Below are positions 38,201 through 49,660 of a stretch of DNA of 64,000 bases, piece by piece (the stretch's first letter is position 1; each line of letters opens with the position of its first letter). The DNA is from Motacilla alba alba (taxonomy: Eukaryota; Chordata; Aves; Passeriformes; Motacillidae). Location: contig NC_052017.1 of NCBI RefSeq assembly GCF_015832195.1, positions 92,282,429 through 92,346,428 of the forward strand, written 5' to 3'. The translations under genes and the position numbers were made by a program. The notes beneath the pieces were generated by a model that saw only the letters and a list, made by a program, of their open reading frames with translations, was not told the origin of the DNA and ran no database searches.

Positions 38201-41200
38201 TGCAATGGAGACATTACTCTTTTTGTAATTTTACTACAAATATTTAGAACACCATTTGCAAGTTTCAGCTTTTGAAGCCTGAAGGTTTCAGAATTTCAGA
38301 AGGAAAAGAATGTGCCTATGGATTGGGGCAAACTACTTTTGAAACATGATTCTTCAGACTCAATGATTTGTTTGTATTTTCTGGACGACCACTGATGTGC
38401 CTTCACAGCAGTGCGCCGACTTCAAGTCTTTGATTCTCTGCAATAAGCCTAAAAGATTATTTTTATGTAGTCATTTGTTTCAGAGGGAAGCAAGGTGGGG
38501 CAGAAACAATACCCAGAAATGTTTAATCAGGCATGCTTTTCTAAGGCAGTCAGTCATTAAAAGCATCTGGGTCATGAGCCAGTGGAAGGAAAAGTTTCTG
38601 TCAAACTATAGAGAAATTTGAACCCATTTGCCTGCTACCTGGTCTCTTGTGCAACCTCGGTTTGAGAATACAATAGGTTAGAATACAGGTTTCAATTTTC
38701 TTTAGCTTTGAGTCATGCCATTAGGGTCTCCATCAGATTTATAAAGTCAGAAATCATGAAGGCAAATGACTGCACTGGGTCTCCATATAATATTAGCTAT
38801 AAGAGGTGGTGATTCTTAGTTTATGTCCATTTCAAGAGGTGATTTGTCAGCACCTTCTGACAGGATTATTAAAACAGACAAATTATCTTAAGGTATAATG
38901 AGAGGTAAATAATAACTCATCTTTAAAAAATTAGACTAAGTGCCACCTCTTACTCTGGTTTAAGGTAACCAAGTATGTTATAATTATAGGAGACAATTAA
39001 CCACTCCTTATTCTATGGAATGTTATTAAAAATTCTGGAAGCATAGTAATAATCACCATTATATAAGTATGAAATGTGAATGTGAGGAAATAAATATACC
39101 AAGGGACTTGCAAGAGCATAACTCTGAAAAAGAAAGACATAAATTTCTGGTCTGTGAAGTTCCTGTAGTGCCGTGCTTGGTACTGGAGTCATAATTGCCA
39201 AAAGGTAAGTTTAATGAGAAAAATGCAGAATAATAAAATGTACTCAGGGCTGGAGAAAACAGCAATGTGTAAGCAATCAGCATACATTTAAAAGGCATAA
39301 GAAGAGAAAAAATAGTTACAAGAGTAACGAGTATAGCTAAACCCAGGACATTTGAGATGAAATTAACAGGCGAGTTGATTAACAAGGTTATCAATAATGA
39401 TACTTTAAAAGAGTAAGTAAGGGAGCAGGTGTCAAAGGAAAAGACTGAAAGGAGCTCAATAAATTTGGGAATGGGTATCACTTAACATCATACTTATTCT
39501 TAATCAAGAGGCCTTTAGAGTGAGACCTACTTATCTAATAAAAGCATTTGATAAAGTGTTCCAAAGGTGCTCAACAGACACAAATATGCCATGTACTTTC
39601 TGGTGCTCTGTTTGGGTGCACCTTTTCAAGGAGGAAGACTACAGTAAAGTCACACTGGGAGCTTCCATTTGAATCCCAGTCTCACAGCAATTCCTATTTT
39701 AGGCATCCTCCTTTGCAGAAACACAGTCCTATGGACCATGGGTTTATCCGTCTGGAAGGGTTTTGCAGCTGGTTTAGCTCTCACACCTGTGAAAGGATGG
39801 ATAGCCTGAAAGCCTGGCTTAATGGACTGGGTTTCACTGCACTGGCTAACTTTCTGCAAGTGGAAAAGAAGTAAGTTTAGGAAAAGATTAAGGAAACAAC
39901 AGAATTTCACCTGAAGTACAATATTTATTTCTTGACCCGTAAGTGGTGCAGCTGTATTTTCAATGTTTGATGAGAAAAAGCTAAGATAAATATTTCAAGA
40001 GGTATGACTGTCACATCTCCCACCATTATTCTGGGCCAGCAACCTAGTTGGAAATCTTTTTATTTTTTTTCAGAGGTGAGCTCCCTGCAGTGTTTCTGAC
40101 TCAAGTCTGTGTATACACATGGGAAGCATTAGATGATTTCTAAATCCTACACGTTTGATGCTTTGTGGCAGGTCCTGCAGGATAGTTGAGCACAGAATGG
40201 GAAATCTCTCATAGCTACCTAAAAAAACTTCTCTGCGTACAGTGGTGTGCCAAGTTTATTGGCAACAAAATCCAAATGCTTGCCAATCCTTGAAATTGTT
40301 TCTAAAAATATTTAATATATATGAGATCATCCAGTTGAGATTTCTGGAATGATTAATCCAATTAATTTTAGAAGAAATTGCCTTCAGGCCAACAAGGAAA
40401 ATGCAAGAAGAAAGCATTAATTAAGATCACATACTGAGCTTTAAATAATTAGAAAGAAAATATTGTGTCCCCAAATACAAAATTGATCCGTGGTCTCTTT
40501 GTCATCCTCCCCTTTAAAGAGTACATGAAATTTACGTCATGCTTTCATTATAGGGTGAATAAGCCTGCCATATCTTCTCATTTAATAGAGAGTTGCAAGA
40601 GGCAGCCAGCCCATTTAGCAATGGAGAAAACCGAAAGCTTATTTTCCACATATTTTTTAAAATGCACATTGATGTCATGGCCCCACTGAAATGTGCAGCT
40701 GGAGGAGAGCACAAGTGGGAGGAAATAACTGCAGCTGGAAGCAATTTCTCCAGCATCACTCCTTGGCCTGGTCAAGGCTGCTTTGGGCCCAGAGCAAAGT
40801 GGTCATTTAAAATCATATGTAGAAAAAAGTGTCATTCTGACCACACTTTTCCTTGTAAGAAGCTCTAGAACAACAACCACCTGCTCTGACAGGGCAAATA
40901 CTACAGCCTGCACAGTCCTCTGATGGTACTGTTGTGGAGAAATTACTTATTGATGCCACAGTCATAGAAGATTCCCAATCCCAGCCTTGTCCGATCAATG
41001 TGCTTCTCCTTACAGGTTTCAGTCAGCTCTTGATGAGGGCTGGAATCACTCTCCAACCTGAAGCCTTCAGAAGGTTAACTGCCACAGCCAGAGTGAGGAA
41101 GACAGTGGCTATCACAAGCATTTGCACAGCAATACCAATACTGAGCCTACTAAAATTGTTTAAGCCCCCATTTCACCTCTGGCAGAACAACTCACAGCAT

Positions 41201-41653
41201 TAGGCCAACACCATCTACCCAAGATAAATGCAAATGGGCAGCTGTACAGCTAAACCTACATCTAAACTTAATCTACAGCTAAATACACATCCATTTAGCC
41301 ATTGCCTTAATTTTTAATTTAAAAAAATTGTTGAAAGTATTATCTTAATTCTGCAGGGTAATTCCAAATTTCAGAGGGTTGGAGAGCCAAAAGAAAAGTG
41401 CTTCTCTATTAACACAGAGCATGGGTGAGGACCTGAAGGCTGCGTTTCAATACCACTCCCTGATACAGGAATGAGAGGTCAACCCCTTGCCATAGCTCAG
41501 CCATGTCCCAGAAAACACCTATGGACAGAAGGCAAACTCTCCAGGTAGCTTCTGATTTTGAACATCTGGGCAATTGTAATGATTTCAGCAGGGTATTACA
41601 TATTTCAAGAGAGAAAGCACTGTTGGACCTGACATGGTGGATAACACAGACCT

Positions 41654-41761
41654 TCCCATCCCATCCCATCCCATCCCATCCCATCCCATCCCATCCCATC
41701 CCATCCCGTCCCGTCCCGTCCCGTCCCATCCCACCCCATCCCATCCCATCCCATCCCATCC
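41654..41761. repeat. Pentanucleotide array (CCCAT/GGGAT, with CCCGT variants)
   Basis: About 21 tandem copies of a five-base unit read CCCAT on plus and GGGAT-type on minus. A block of CCCGT units lies at about 41705-41726, and there is one CCCAC unit. The minus strand has regular GGG runs separated by two bases, a classic G-quadruplex layout. The open frames that read through it as repeated DGMGW-type peptides are artefacts. Confidence 0.97.
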
Positions 41762-44700
41762 TCCTTGCATTAAGCCAGCTAGTGCAGGGTAGGGTGGCTC
41801 AGCTCTAAATTGGAGCATGTTATCAAGGCACGAAGACTGACTGTATTCACTAGCTATTAATTGCTTGGGCAAAACCCAACATCAATTACTTGTATTTAAA
41901 AATAAACTGGAAAATGTTCAGTTTCCGAATTGAAAGCCAGGAGGAACTGGTCAGTAGGTGGCACAAGAAGAGCACAGCACTGCACTGCAGTATGGGACCT
42001 GAGCGGCCAGGGTTGTATCCCGAGCCAGCAATCCTGCCTTCCCCCGGCTCCCCCTTTGCAGTATTTACAAACCCTGTTGGCCAATGATTTAGCGAACTGA
42101 ATCATTGCACTGAAGCACACGGAGTGAGGGGCTTAAGTGGAAGCTTTCTCTGAAATGCTCCTTATTCCATCCCAGGGTGCATTGTGTACTCTTGACATCC
42201 ACTAACATCACTACATCAACTGCTTTCAAGTATTGAACAAGAATAAAAACCACTGCACAACAAAACAGAAGTGTGACGTGCCAAAGTAAAATGCTCCAAC
42301 ATTTAGCAGGGTCATGGTTTGCTATCTTGAAAAGTTCTTGCTTACGTTGCAGTCAGAGCACCTCACAGCCTTTTAGAGCGTTGGAAGAAATATAGCCACA
42401 CAACAGATGCCTTCTGCTGAGGAAAAGGTTTCATGAACTGTGTTTGTTTACCAGCAGCGTGTTAAGGAAGAAAATAGTAGAGCTACATGTCAGGGCTTGA
42501 GGCAGCACTTTGTGGTCGTCATGATCTGCAAGAAGTCTCTGTCTTTCCAGAGGAACAGCAGCAGCTGCTAGACAACCACATTGCACTGGGAGGTAATGGC
42601 AAGCATCAGATTGAGCAGTTGTATTTAACCTTAGGAACTCTGTGATGACTAAAAGATGTTGCCTTTGTTGGCTGATGCCTTCATTAGCTGTTGCCAAGGT
42701 TTTTCTTGTAGGTTGGAGTTACAGGAGCACCATGACTGGGTGCAAACCAGCTCAACAGTTCCTATTTCTTCTGTGCAATTGCATATCTCCTCCTCTCCAC
42801 CAAGGTTTTAAAAGAAAATGCAGAAAGACACACATGCTGAGGGCCCTGACTTGTGACTCTGACATGTCATCATTCATTTACAGGAGGAAAATTGAAAGGG
42901 CGGTGGTGTCAAAAATGATGTGCATAATTAAGCTTTTCTGAATCTCTCCTTAGCACTCAGGTGCCAGAGGACTGCACGCAAATCACACAGAATGTTATGA
43001 AAAAATAATGCTGAATTGGAACCAGCCAAGTGTAAAAATTAGGACTTCTGCCTACTCTAAGGTAAAAATACATCTACAAATAGCCAGTTCTAAGCTTAGG
43101 TGTGTTTGTGTTAAAAAAAAAAAAAAAGAAAAAAAAGAAGAGGAAGACAAACATCAAATACTGAAGAAAACAAGCTGTCATCAGCACAAATATACTTGTC
43201 ATTGTAATGTATTTTCCTTAAACAAGCAAAATTGAATCCTACCTAGCCCATCTCTTACATTATTCTATTTGTCTGTACAGTTCTAAAAGGACAGTTATAA
43301 GCACTATTAAAGCATAAAATACACCAAAGCTGTCATACCTTTCTCATTTCAGGTCTAATTTCTATTTCCAGCCCACACATACCTGCTGTTATATCTCATT
43401 TATTGCTGTAAATTATGTGCATCAGCATCAGTGCAAGTAACTGATGACACTGAGATCACAGCTGTGCTTAATTCTAATCAAGAAGGGAATTTTCACCACC
43501 TAAAGTCCTCTGCGCTCCTATTTCCTTCTTCCTCAAGTAAAAGAGGACAGGAAGCCTAATTCTGAGATATAATTTATTAAAGACCTGGCAATATGCTGGG
43601 ATTGTCAAAGCAGCTGAAGCTGGACACAGTGACCCAGGAATCCCTTTCACTCTGGTACAGCCACGATTTCAGCTCATTCAAGCATCACAGGATGAATCTT
43701 TCTTCATACAAGTAGGTGATGGTGCCCATTGAAATACTGGAAGCAAGTCAGTGGGGAACATAACCTGGGTGAGCTGCTGCCTGTTATGCCAGCAGTGTTG
43801 CCCATCACAGTATGTGACCGATTCACTCTGACCAGTCTCCAAATGCACAGTGACACAAGACTCAGCGTGGATTTTTTGTATTTTTCAAAGTGTTTCTGCA
43901 CCATCCATTACTTTCATTTCTGATCAGCTCCAAATGAATAATCTGACATGACTGTTGATTGGCAAAATATAATGAGCATCTGTGGAATTTCATATCTTGA
44001 TTTGACAGTGATTTGTGGGTTTGGTTGTAAATCTCTAGGCTGCTTGGGGTTGTCATGCAGAATCCGATGTGAATTCCCAGTGTGGATGAGCTAAGGGCTC
44101 ATGCCTGGGGTTTAATGTAATCTTCAGGGGCAAATAATACTGAGTTTTTCATATTCCCAATAGGGATTCAAAATGCTACATTTAGTCCGGATCAGGATTA
44201 ATCAAAAGAGCTTTAAAACGAAGCTGAAATGCCTCTACTGGGCTTCACCTATCATTACAATGAGAGCACAAGATTTACCTGCCTATGTCAAGAGCAAAAA
44301 ATCAACGATGGCCCTTTGGATGACCCTGCTGTGAGATTCAAATGGCAAGGAAATCTGAAACCTGGCCACCTACCACTCTCCAGTTACACTGGTGCATGTG
44401 GCAGGCCTTGCTGTCCTGGAGTCAATCCTTCAGTGGTCTCGGCTGCATGTGGCAGGGGAAAAGTTTCTGGAATCCTAGCTAGGATACAGCCTATACATTT
44501 GCAACACAGACTATGTACTCCAGACCCACATCTTAGATTTGCTCTTGCCTGGCAAAAGTGTGCAGTATGTGGGGGGGGGGGGGGGGGGTAACCTCTTTCT
44601 TGTTGATATAGGGAACATTTAAAGTAAACCCTACAAATGTTTTTGTTTAGGCAAAGCTTAAAGGTATGAGAGCAGGGCCTAAATTGCCAAATGTATGTAG
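41762..44700. other. Intergenic sequence, no gene seen
   Basis: This AT-rich DNA contains an A-rich tract at 43112-43140, an 18-base G run at 44571-44588 and a possible tRNA-derived SINE relic near 41950-42030. I recognise no exon. Confidence 0.55.
44571..44588 (+). repeat. G homopolymer, 18 bases
   Basis: An uninterrupted run of 18 G. It has quadruplex potential and its length is uncertain. Confidence 0.95.
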
Positions 44701-45399
44701 AGACTGGGGAATGAGATGCTGGAAAGCAGTGCTGTAGAAAGGGGGTTCTGGTCAGTGGGAAGTTGAACGTGAGTCAGCAGTGCCCTGGCAGCCAGGAAGG
44801 CCAAGCCTGTCCTGGGGGGCACCAGGCCCAGCATCACCAGCCAGGCAAGGGAGGGGATTGTCCCCCTCTGCTCTGAGCTGGATCAGCCTCACCTCCAGTG
44901 CTAGGGGCAGTTTTGGGTGCCACAATATAAAATATTAAACTATTAGAGAGTGTCCAAACAAGCAAAATGAAGATGGAAAAAGGCCTTGAGGGGAAGTCGT
45001 ATGAGGAGGAACAGAAGTCACTTGGTCTGTTCACCCTGAAGAGGGGATTCAGGACAGACCTCATTGCAGTGTATGGCTTCCTCATGAGGGGAAGAGGAGC
45101 AGCAGGTACTGATCTCTTCTCTGTGACAGGACCCGTGGGAATGGCCTGAAGTTGTGTCAGGGTAGGTTTAGGCAGGATATTGAGAAAAGATTTTTCCCCC
45201 AGATGGTGGTTGGGCACTGGAACAAGCTCCCCGGGGAAGTGGTCACAGCACAAAGCCTGACAGAGTTCAAGAAGTGCTTAGGCAATACTCTCAGGAACCT
45301 TGCGCAACTCTTGGGGATGGTCCTGTGCAAGGCCAGGGGTTGGACTTGATGGTTCTCGTATATCCCTTATGATTCAGATCATTCTGTGAAATTCTGTGG
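44701..45399 (+). mobile_element. CR1 LINE 3' fragment, the longest in the window
   Basis: In plus orientation this roughly 700-base piece follows CR1 3' sequence. It has GAACGTGAGTCAGCAGTGCC, a glycine/alanine-rich block, CTGTTCACCCTGAAGAGGGG, then GGGCACTGGAACAAGCTCCC, then GGGGTTGGACTTGATGGTTC. It ends in a CATTCTGTGAAATTCTGTG octamer-type terminus. The frames at 44967-45149 and 45152-45349 are decayed CR1 reading frames, not host genes. It lies only about 370 bases left of a CpG island. Confidence 0.93.
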
Positions 45400-45480
45400 T
45401 GGTGTGAACTCATCAGAGAAGGAGCCTTTTAGTTATGTTTGAAAACAAGTGCCTCAGGCAGCAGCGACCGTGTTGCGAGA

Positions 45481-45521
45481 GTCACTGTGGGAATTACTCT
45501 GGGAGTTACTGTGGGAATTAC
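45481..45521 (+). repeat. Short imperfect tandem repeat, 24-base unit
   Basis: The motif ACTGTGGGAATTAC occurs twice, 24 bases apart, flanked by similar GGGAGTTACT-type text. It makes about 1.7 copies just past the CR1 end. Confidence 0.7.
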
Positions 45522-45769
45522 ATTTTGTATATAGCAAAAGTGAAATTAGAATGTGAGAAATGCTGACCACCCCTACCAGTGCAGCACTGACATGGACATG
45601 CTAAAGCTGTATTGCCCTCACATGCCCCTGTTGCCTCAGAAGGCAGCAACAGGCCTGAGGTTTCAAACGCGGGCAATGATGTTGTGACCAGAGTGCACAT
45701 GGGTTTCTAGAGAGCTCCTCAATATCTTCGGATCTCTCCTGGTTCCAGGGTCCCCGCAGCGCAGCACCT

Positions 45770-46440
45770 GCAGACTTACACGTCTAAACTGCTGGGAAAG
45801 GCCCCGTTCCTGCCAGGGCGCCTTCCCCCTGCCCAGGAGGGATGCTCGCCCCTTGCCTCGCCCGGAGCTCGCTCTCCCAGGGACTGCTGCCGTGGCTCCT
45901 CCACGTCGCAGGAGCTCACGTAGACACCAGGCGCGGAGAATCGGGATGAAATTACCTTCATGCATAAAACATGGCATGGCGACAAAGGGACGGCAGGGCC
46001 TCGGTGGCCGCCCGCCGCATCCTGCCGGCGGCCCGGAGGTTGGCCGGGGGCTGCCGCAGGTTTGCCCGGCGGGGAGCGGGCCGTGCCCGGTGGCCGCGGG
46101 GCCGGGCGGCCCCTGGAGCCATGGACCTGTCCCCGTGCCTGCACTGGGTGCGGACGCGGCTCTGGCGCTGCGGGGTCAGGCGGAGGCAGTTCTGCAGTAA
46201 GTGTCGCGTCTCAGCTCCCCGCGCACCCCTTCCCACCCCTTTGCCTTTGCCTCAGAGCCTGGCACCCATCCCACCGCCGTGGACAGGGACCCTGCGGCCG
46301 GGCTGAGCCCACCTGCCCTCCCCAGGCCCAGGGCGCGGGGCTTGGCTGCCGAGGGCACGGCCGTGGCTCTGTGGCACCATCGGCCGGGCTGAGCGGAGCC
46401 CTGCGGCCGCGGGATCGTCGTCGGGACGGGATGCTTTGAA
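45770..46440 (+). promoter_or_regulatory. Second CpG island, probable promoter
   Basis: About 650 bases of dense CpG and high GC rise out of AT-rich DNA, with several GGGCGG- and CCGCGG-type boxes. The island encloses a plus-strand frame ending at a perfect splice donor (46197), which suggests it drives a transcript toward the right. Minus-strand transcription cannot be excluded. It is about 24 kb upstream of CARMIL1 and opposite in direction. In human the next retained upstream gene in that direction is RIPOR2, which makes an alternative RIPOR2 promoter plausible but unproved. Confidence 0.65.
46121..46196 (+). CDS. Candidate first coding exon in CpG island (unidentified; RIPOR2 5' exon possible)
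   Basis: An ATG in good Kozak context (GAGCCATGG) opens 25 codons (MDLSPCLHWVRTRLW, then a run rich in Arg and Cys) plus one base, ending at a perfect donor A/GTAAGT. The frame is also open upstream to another ATG at 45971, which would add 50 Arg/Ala-rich residues, so the true start is uncertain. I do not recognise the peptide. Synteny (CARMIL1 and RIPOR2 are near neighbours in divergent orientation in mammals, with CMAH between them and CMAH reported lost in birds) makes an upstream RIPOR2 exon a reasonable guess. A lncRNA first exon is the main alternative. I found no confirmed downstream partner exon in the window. Confidence 0.4.
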
Positions 46441-46555
46441 AGGGCCCCTGCCTAACACGTCTGAGCACTTTTTCACTTTTTAAAAAGAGTTTGAAGGCGG
46501 GATGGTTTGTGGAGTGAAAGGGGAGTAAGGAAAAATGCATATTTATACCCGCTCC

Positions 46556-46582
46556 TTTTTTTTTTTTTTTTTTTTTTTTTTT
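46556..46582 (+). repeat. T homopolymer, 27 bases
   Basis: An uninterrupted T27 run lies about 100 bases right of the second CpG island. Confidence 0.95.
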
Positions 46583-46717
46583 GACCAGCTGAAGGAATCA
46601 AAAAAATTTCTGATTGAAAGGAACATAACCAGATCGGTGATTTGTGAAGTCACAATGCCGTCAACACTCTGAACCTGCCCACTCCTTTGTCTGGTTAGAA
46701 ACCATGCACATCACTGA

Positions 46718-46764
46718 TGTATATATATATACATACACATACATGTATATAAATGTATATATAG
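46718..46764 (+). repeat. AT/AC-type dinucleotide-rich repeat
   Basis: A mixed run of TATATA, CATACACATACA and TATATAAATGTATATATA forms an imperfect microsatellite. Confidence 0.85.
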
Positions 46765-48220
46765 CCTTAGTGCAGGTGCTGGGGTATATTATTCACCATC
46801 TCACCATGGTTTTACTGGAGGTAGTTTGCTTGCCTTCCCTGACAGACCATATATATGGAGATCCAGCCACTTCTAGCTGATTTATTCAGGCTCCCTTTCA
46901 GTTGGCAACTCGGAAAGAAATACTGCCAGCACTTCTGCAGAGACACAGAAAAGGTAGTGTATTCCTCAGACAACTGAGGAAACAGAAGGGGTTTCTTTGG
47001 TTCAGTCAACTGTAGTGTCTAATCACTCCTGAGGAGATGCAATGCAATGGCTTGGGAGGATGGGCTGGGTGGGCCGGCCAAATGAAGCATCCTCTCTTCC
47101 CATCAAGGTGAAAGGGAATTTCCCATTTTGTGAAAGGGATCTTGGAATTAGAATGCCATTAGGAATACACTTCAGATGGATTAATATGATAAAATGAGCA
47201 TGCTGTCTGTCAACGCTGCTTGAAGTTCATATCATTTCAGTATCTTAGTTTAGCCGTGGAGATAACAAGGACCGTGAATTTTTCTACCTCATAGCATAGC
47301 ATGGCAGTAGAGACACGAAGCTCTCACAACTACCTTCTTAAATATTGTTTTGCCATGAAATCAACTCCAGCGTGCCTTTCAGATGCAAAATATTACCGGT
47401 AGATGTCAGTAAGACTGATTTTCCAAGTTGTCAGTTAACTGTAGGCTGTGTTCACTGGTTTTCAATGCTTGCACCTTCGTGAGTATTTTTCTGGTTGTTA
47501 ATGAAGTAGAAAAATAGACAGTTTTGTTTCCTGTCTACTTAGGATTACATTCACCTTTTCCATATGAAGTTCCCTACTCTTCAAAAATATGTATTTGGCA
47601 GATAGTTTGCAAATGTGTATGGAAACTTCTTACCGCAATATTCACTTTGAGCATTAATTATCTTGTGAATACATATGTTCCTTAGTTGTGCTGTCCTGTG
47701 AGTTAATAAGAACAACTGCCCAATGCACCATTTAGCTGGAGCTCCAAGAATGAGAAATTGGAGAACAGCAGGTGCTCTGAATAATTGAAGGAGGTTTCTT
47801 TGGTTGACAATGGTGCTATCTTTGCACATCTCTCAGTGCTCTCAGTCTCTTTTTAGCTGCCCTATGCCTTAGGGAAACATTGCAGCACTGAACCAAAAGA
47901 ATGGGATAAAGATTTTATATTTTTATTTCTCAATGAGTCTGAAAAATGCTAATCACTGAGAAGGGTGTTTGTTGGCTTTGTTACTAGAAATAACTTCTGG
48001 CATCTTTAATTAGGTTGCTTTAGCCTGGATCAGTGAAGAAGCACAGCTTTCTGTGATCTGTGCTGAGGCCGGTCCTGAAGAAAGACTGCTCATTGCGAAT
48101 TCCTTGTGTTCAGATTCAGTTTGTCCTCTTTAGCTGTCTTCTGCTAAGGCACTGCAGCAGAACTGCTGCTATTACAGGAGACATGCTAATCTTCTGTTTT
48201 AAAATTGACAGTTTAGAATT

Positions 48221-48238
48221 AAAAAAAAAAAAAAAAAA
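48221..48238 (+). repeat. A homopolymer, 18 bases
   Basis: An uninterrupted A18 run leads into A/C-rich sequence. No retrocopy was recognised upstream. Confidence 0.9.
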
Positions 48239-49606
48239 CAACAGAAAAACCCCCACAACCTAGCGAGGAAGCTACTGCTGGCTGGTTTTCGAAGTCTCTA
48301 TGAGCACAGGCTGTCGTTGTACCTCCTTGTTAATGCAGCCATTCAAAGAAACAGCCGGGGGACTTTGCAGTCGTCTGTGCCTGCCCTTGTGGCCTTGTTT
48401 TACAGTCGAGTCCCGGAAGGAAGCTCCCTGCAGGCACGTGTGCTCATGGCAAAAACACTGCTTTGAACAAAGGCACGTTTTCAAATAGAGAGCAATAGTT
48501 CCCTCATTTTCCTCACTGCCTGGCTGGATGTGGCTGTCCCTCCAACCAAGGAGAAGCAACTGCAGCTGGCACCAGAGAAACCGTCTGAGAGGCTTCTGAC
48601 ATTCACAAAATTAATTCTGTTTTCACCTCGCAGCAAGGGCTGGTTCCAACAGAGAGACATTGGACAGAGAGTGTAAGTTCATGATACTGCTGTAAAAAAT
48701 GATGCTGGAAATACTGAAATCTGCTTTTCCTCTGGACACTCCTGTGTCCATGCAGATGGAAAAGCATTGAGAAGCTTTCCTGGAGCAGGTCATTCACAGC
48801 ATCTCAGTCTCGCTGGGCTGTCTGAGGTCTCATACAGGTTGGCCTGCTTTTACTTCCATTTCCACTGTCCCAGCCACACATATGGTTCATGAACCTTGTA
48901 GGAACTTGAAGTCTCCAAGACTGCTGCCTGGCTGCAAAGTTTGATTGAAGCTGGCCAGTGGGTTAAAACATACTAATGATCACTGTGCATAATGTTTCCT
49001 TAGGAAAACAGGCTAATAGGTCCTGCTCATGCCAAGGTTGGAAGCTGAACTTGAATCACGGTAGTATTAACTGCATGGAACAAGTTTTAAAACTGTGTTG
49101 TGAAGAGTCTGAAGAGCAGCTGTTTGCTGCTACTCCCCAAAATGTACTTGGCTTCTGGCCACCAATGCATGTTAAAGCCCTGGGGATCTGTGGGGAGGAG
49201 GTTTCTCTCAGTTTGCCTGAACCTTAGCAGATGGGGTTTCCACAGAAAATATTAAGAGTTCACACCCAGAAAAAGGATTGTATGTCCCTGATGCAGGGCA
49301 GTAAATAGGGAAATTCTGCTGGCTGTTTTGGATGGCTTTTGCTGTCCTGCCATACTGGCCCAATACTCAGAGGCTGCAAGGTCTCTGGTCGTGAGTGGTC
49401 TCAGCAATTCGGCAGGGTTGGTCCCATCTGTACGTCTTCACATATTGCTGAAAGCATTTGGTAAAAAGGCAAGAGCTGGGGAAGCTGCAGCAGAAATATT
49501 TAGTGACTTGTTTAGAGCCATAACCCCAGGTGGGGCTGTGGGGCAAGGCAGAGGGTGTTTGTCCACATGCTCACCCCATGAGCACTGGCCACCCATGGCT
49601 CTGTGA

Positions 49607-49660
49607 TGGGTCTGGGTCTGGTTCTGGGTCCAGGTCCAAGTCCATGTCTGGGTCCAGCCC
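49607..49660 (+). repeat. Imperfect GGGTCT/GGTCCA hexamer repeat
   Basis: About nine degenerate six-base units of the form GGGTCT, GGTTCT, GGTCCA and AGTCCA run in tandem. The opposite strand reads as a repeated Thr-Gln/Thr-Trp peptide, which is an artefact of the repeat. Confidence 0.8.

Larger units (their letters stand above)
31593..41653. other. Long intergenic stretch, no gene seen
   Basis: About 10 kb of AT-rich DNA contains a T18 tract at 32974-32991 and a hairpin-forming inverted repeat at 35162-35206. It has several unremarkable open frames, the longest being 35259-35687 on plus and 39059-39481 on minus. None carries a domain I know, and I saw no convincing exon with both splice sites. 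Confidence 0.55.

Noticed and set aside
39059..39481. Minus-strand hydrophobic open frame of 140 residues
   Set aside because: The hydrophobicity comes from A-rich plus-strand DNA read in reverse. No family match or gene context was seen.
41409..41872. Frames encoding repeated DGMGW-type or IPSHP-type peptides
   Set aside because: They are direct translations of the pentanucleotide array and do not represent a repeat protein.
44967..45349. Two plus-strand frames near 45 kb
   Set aside because: They lie inside a CR1 3' fragment and are decayed element sequence.
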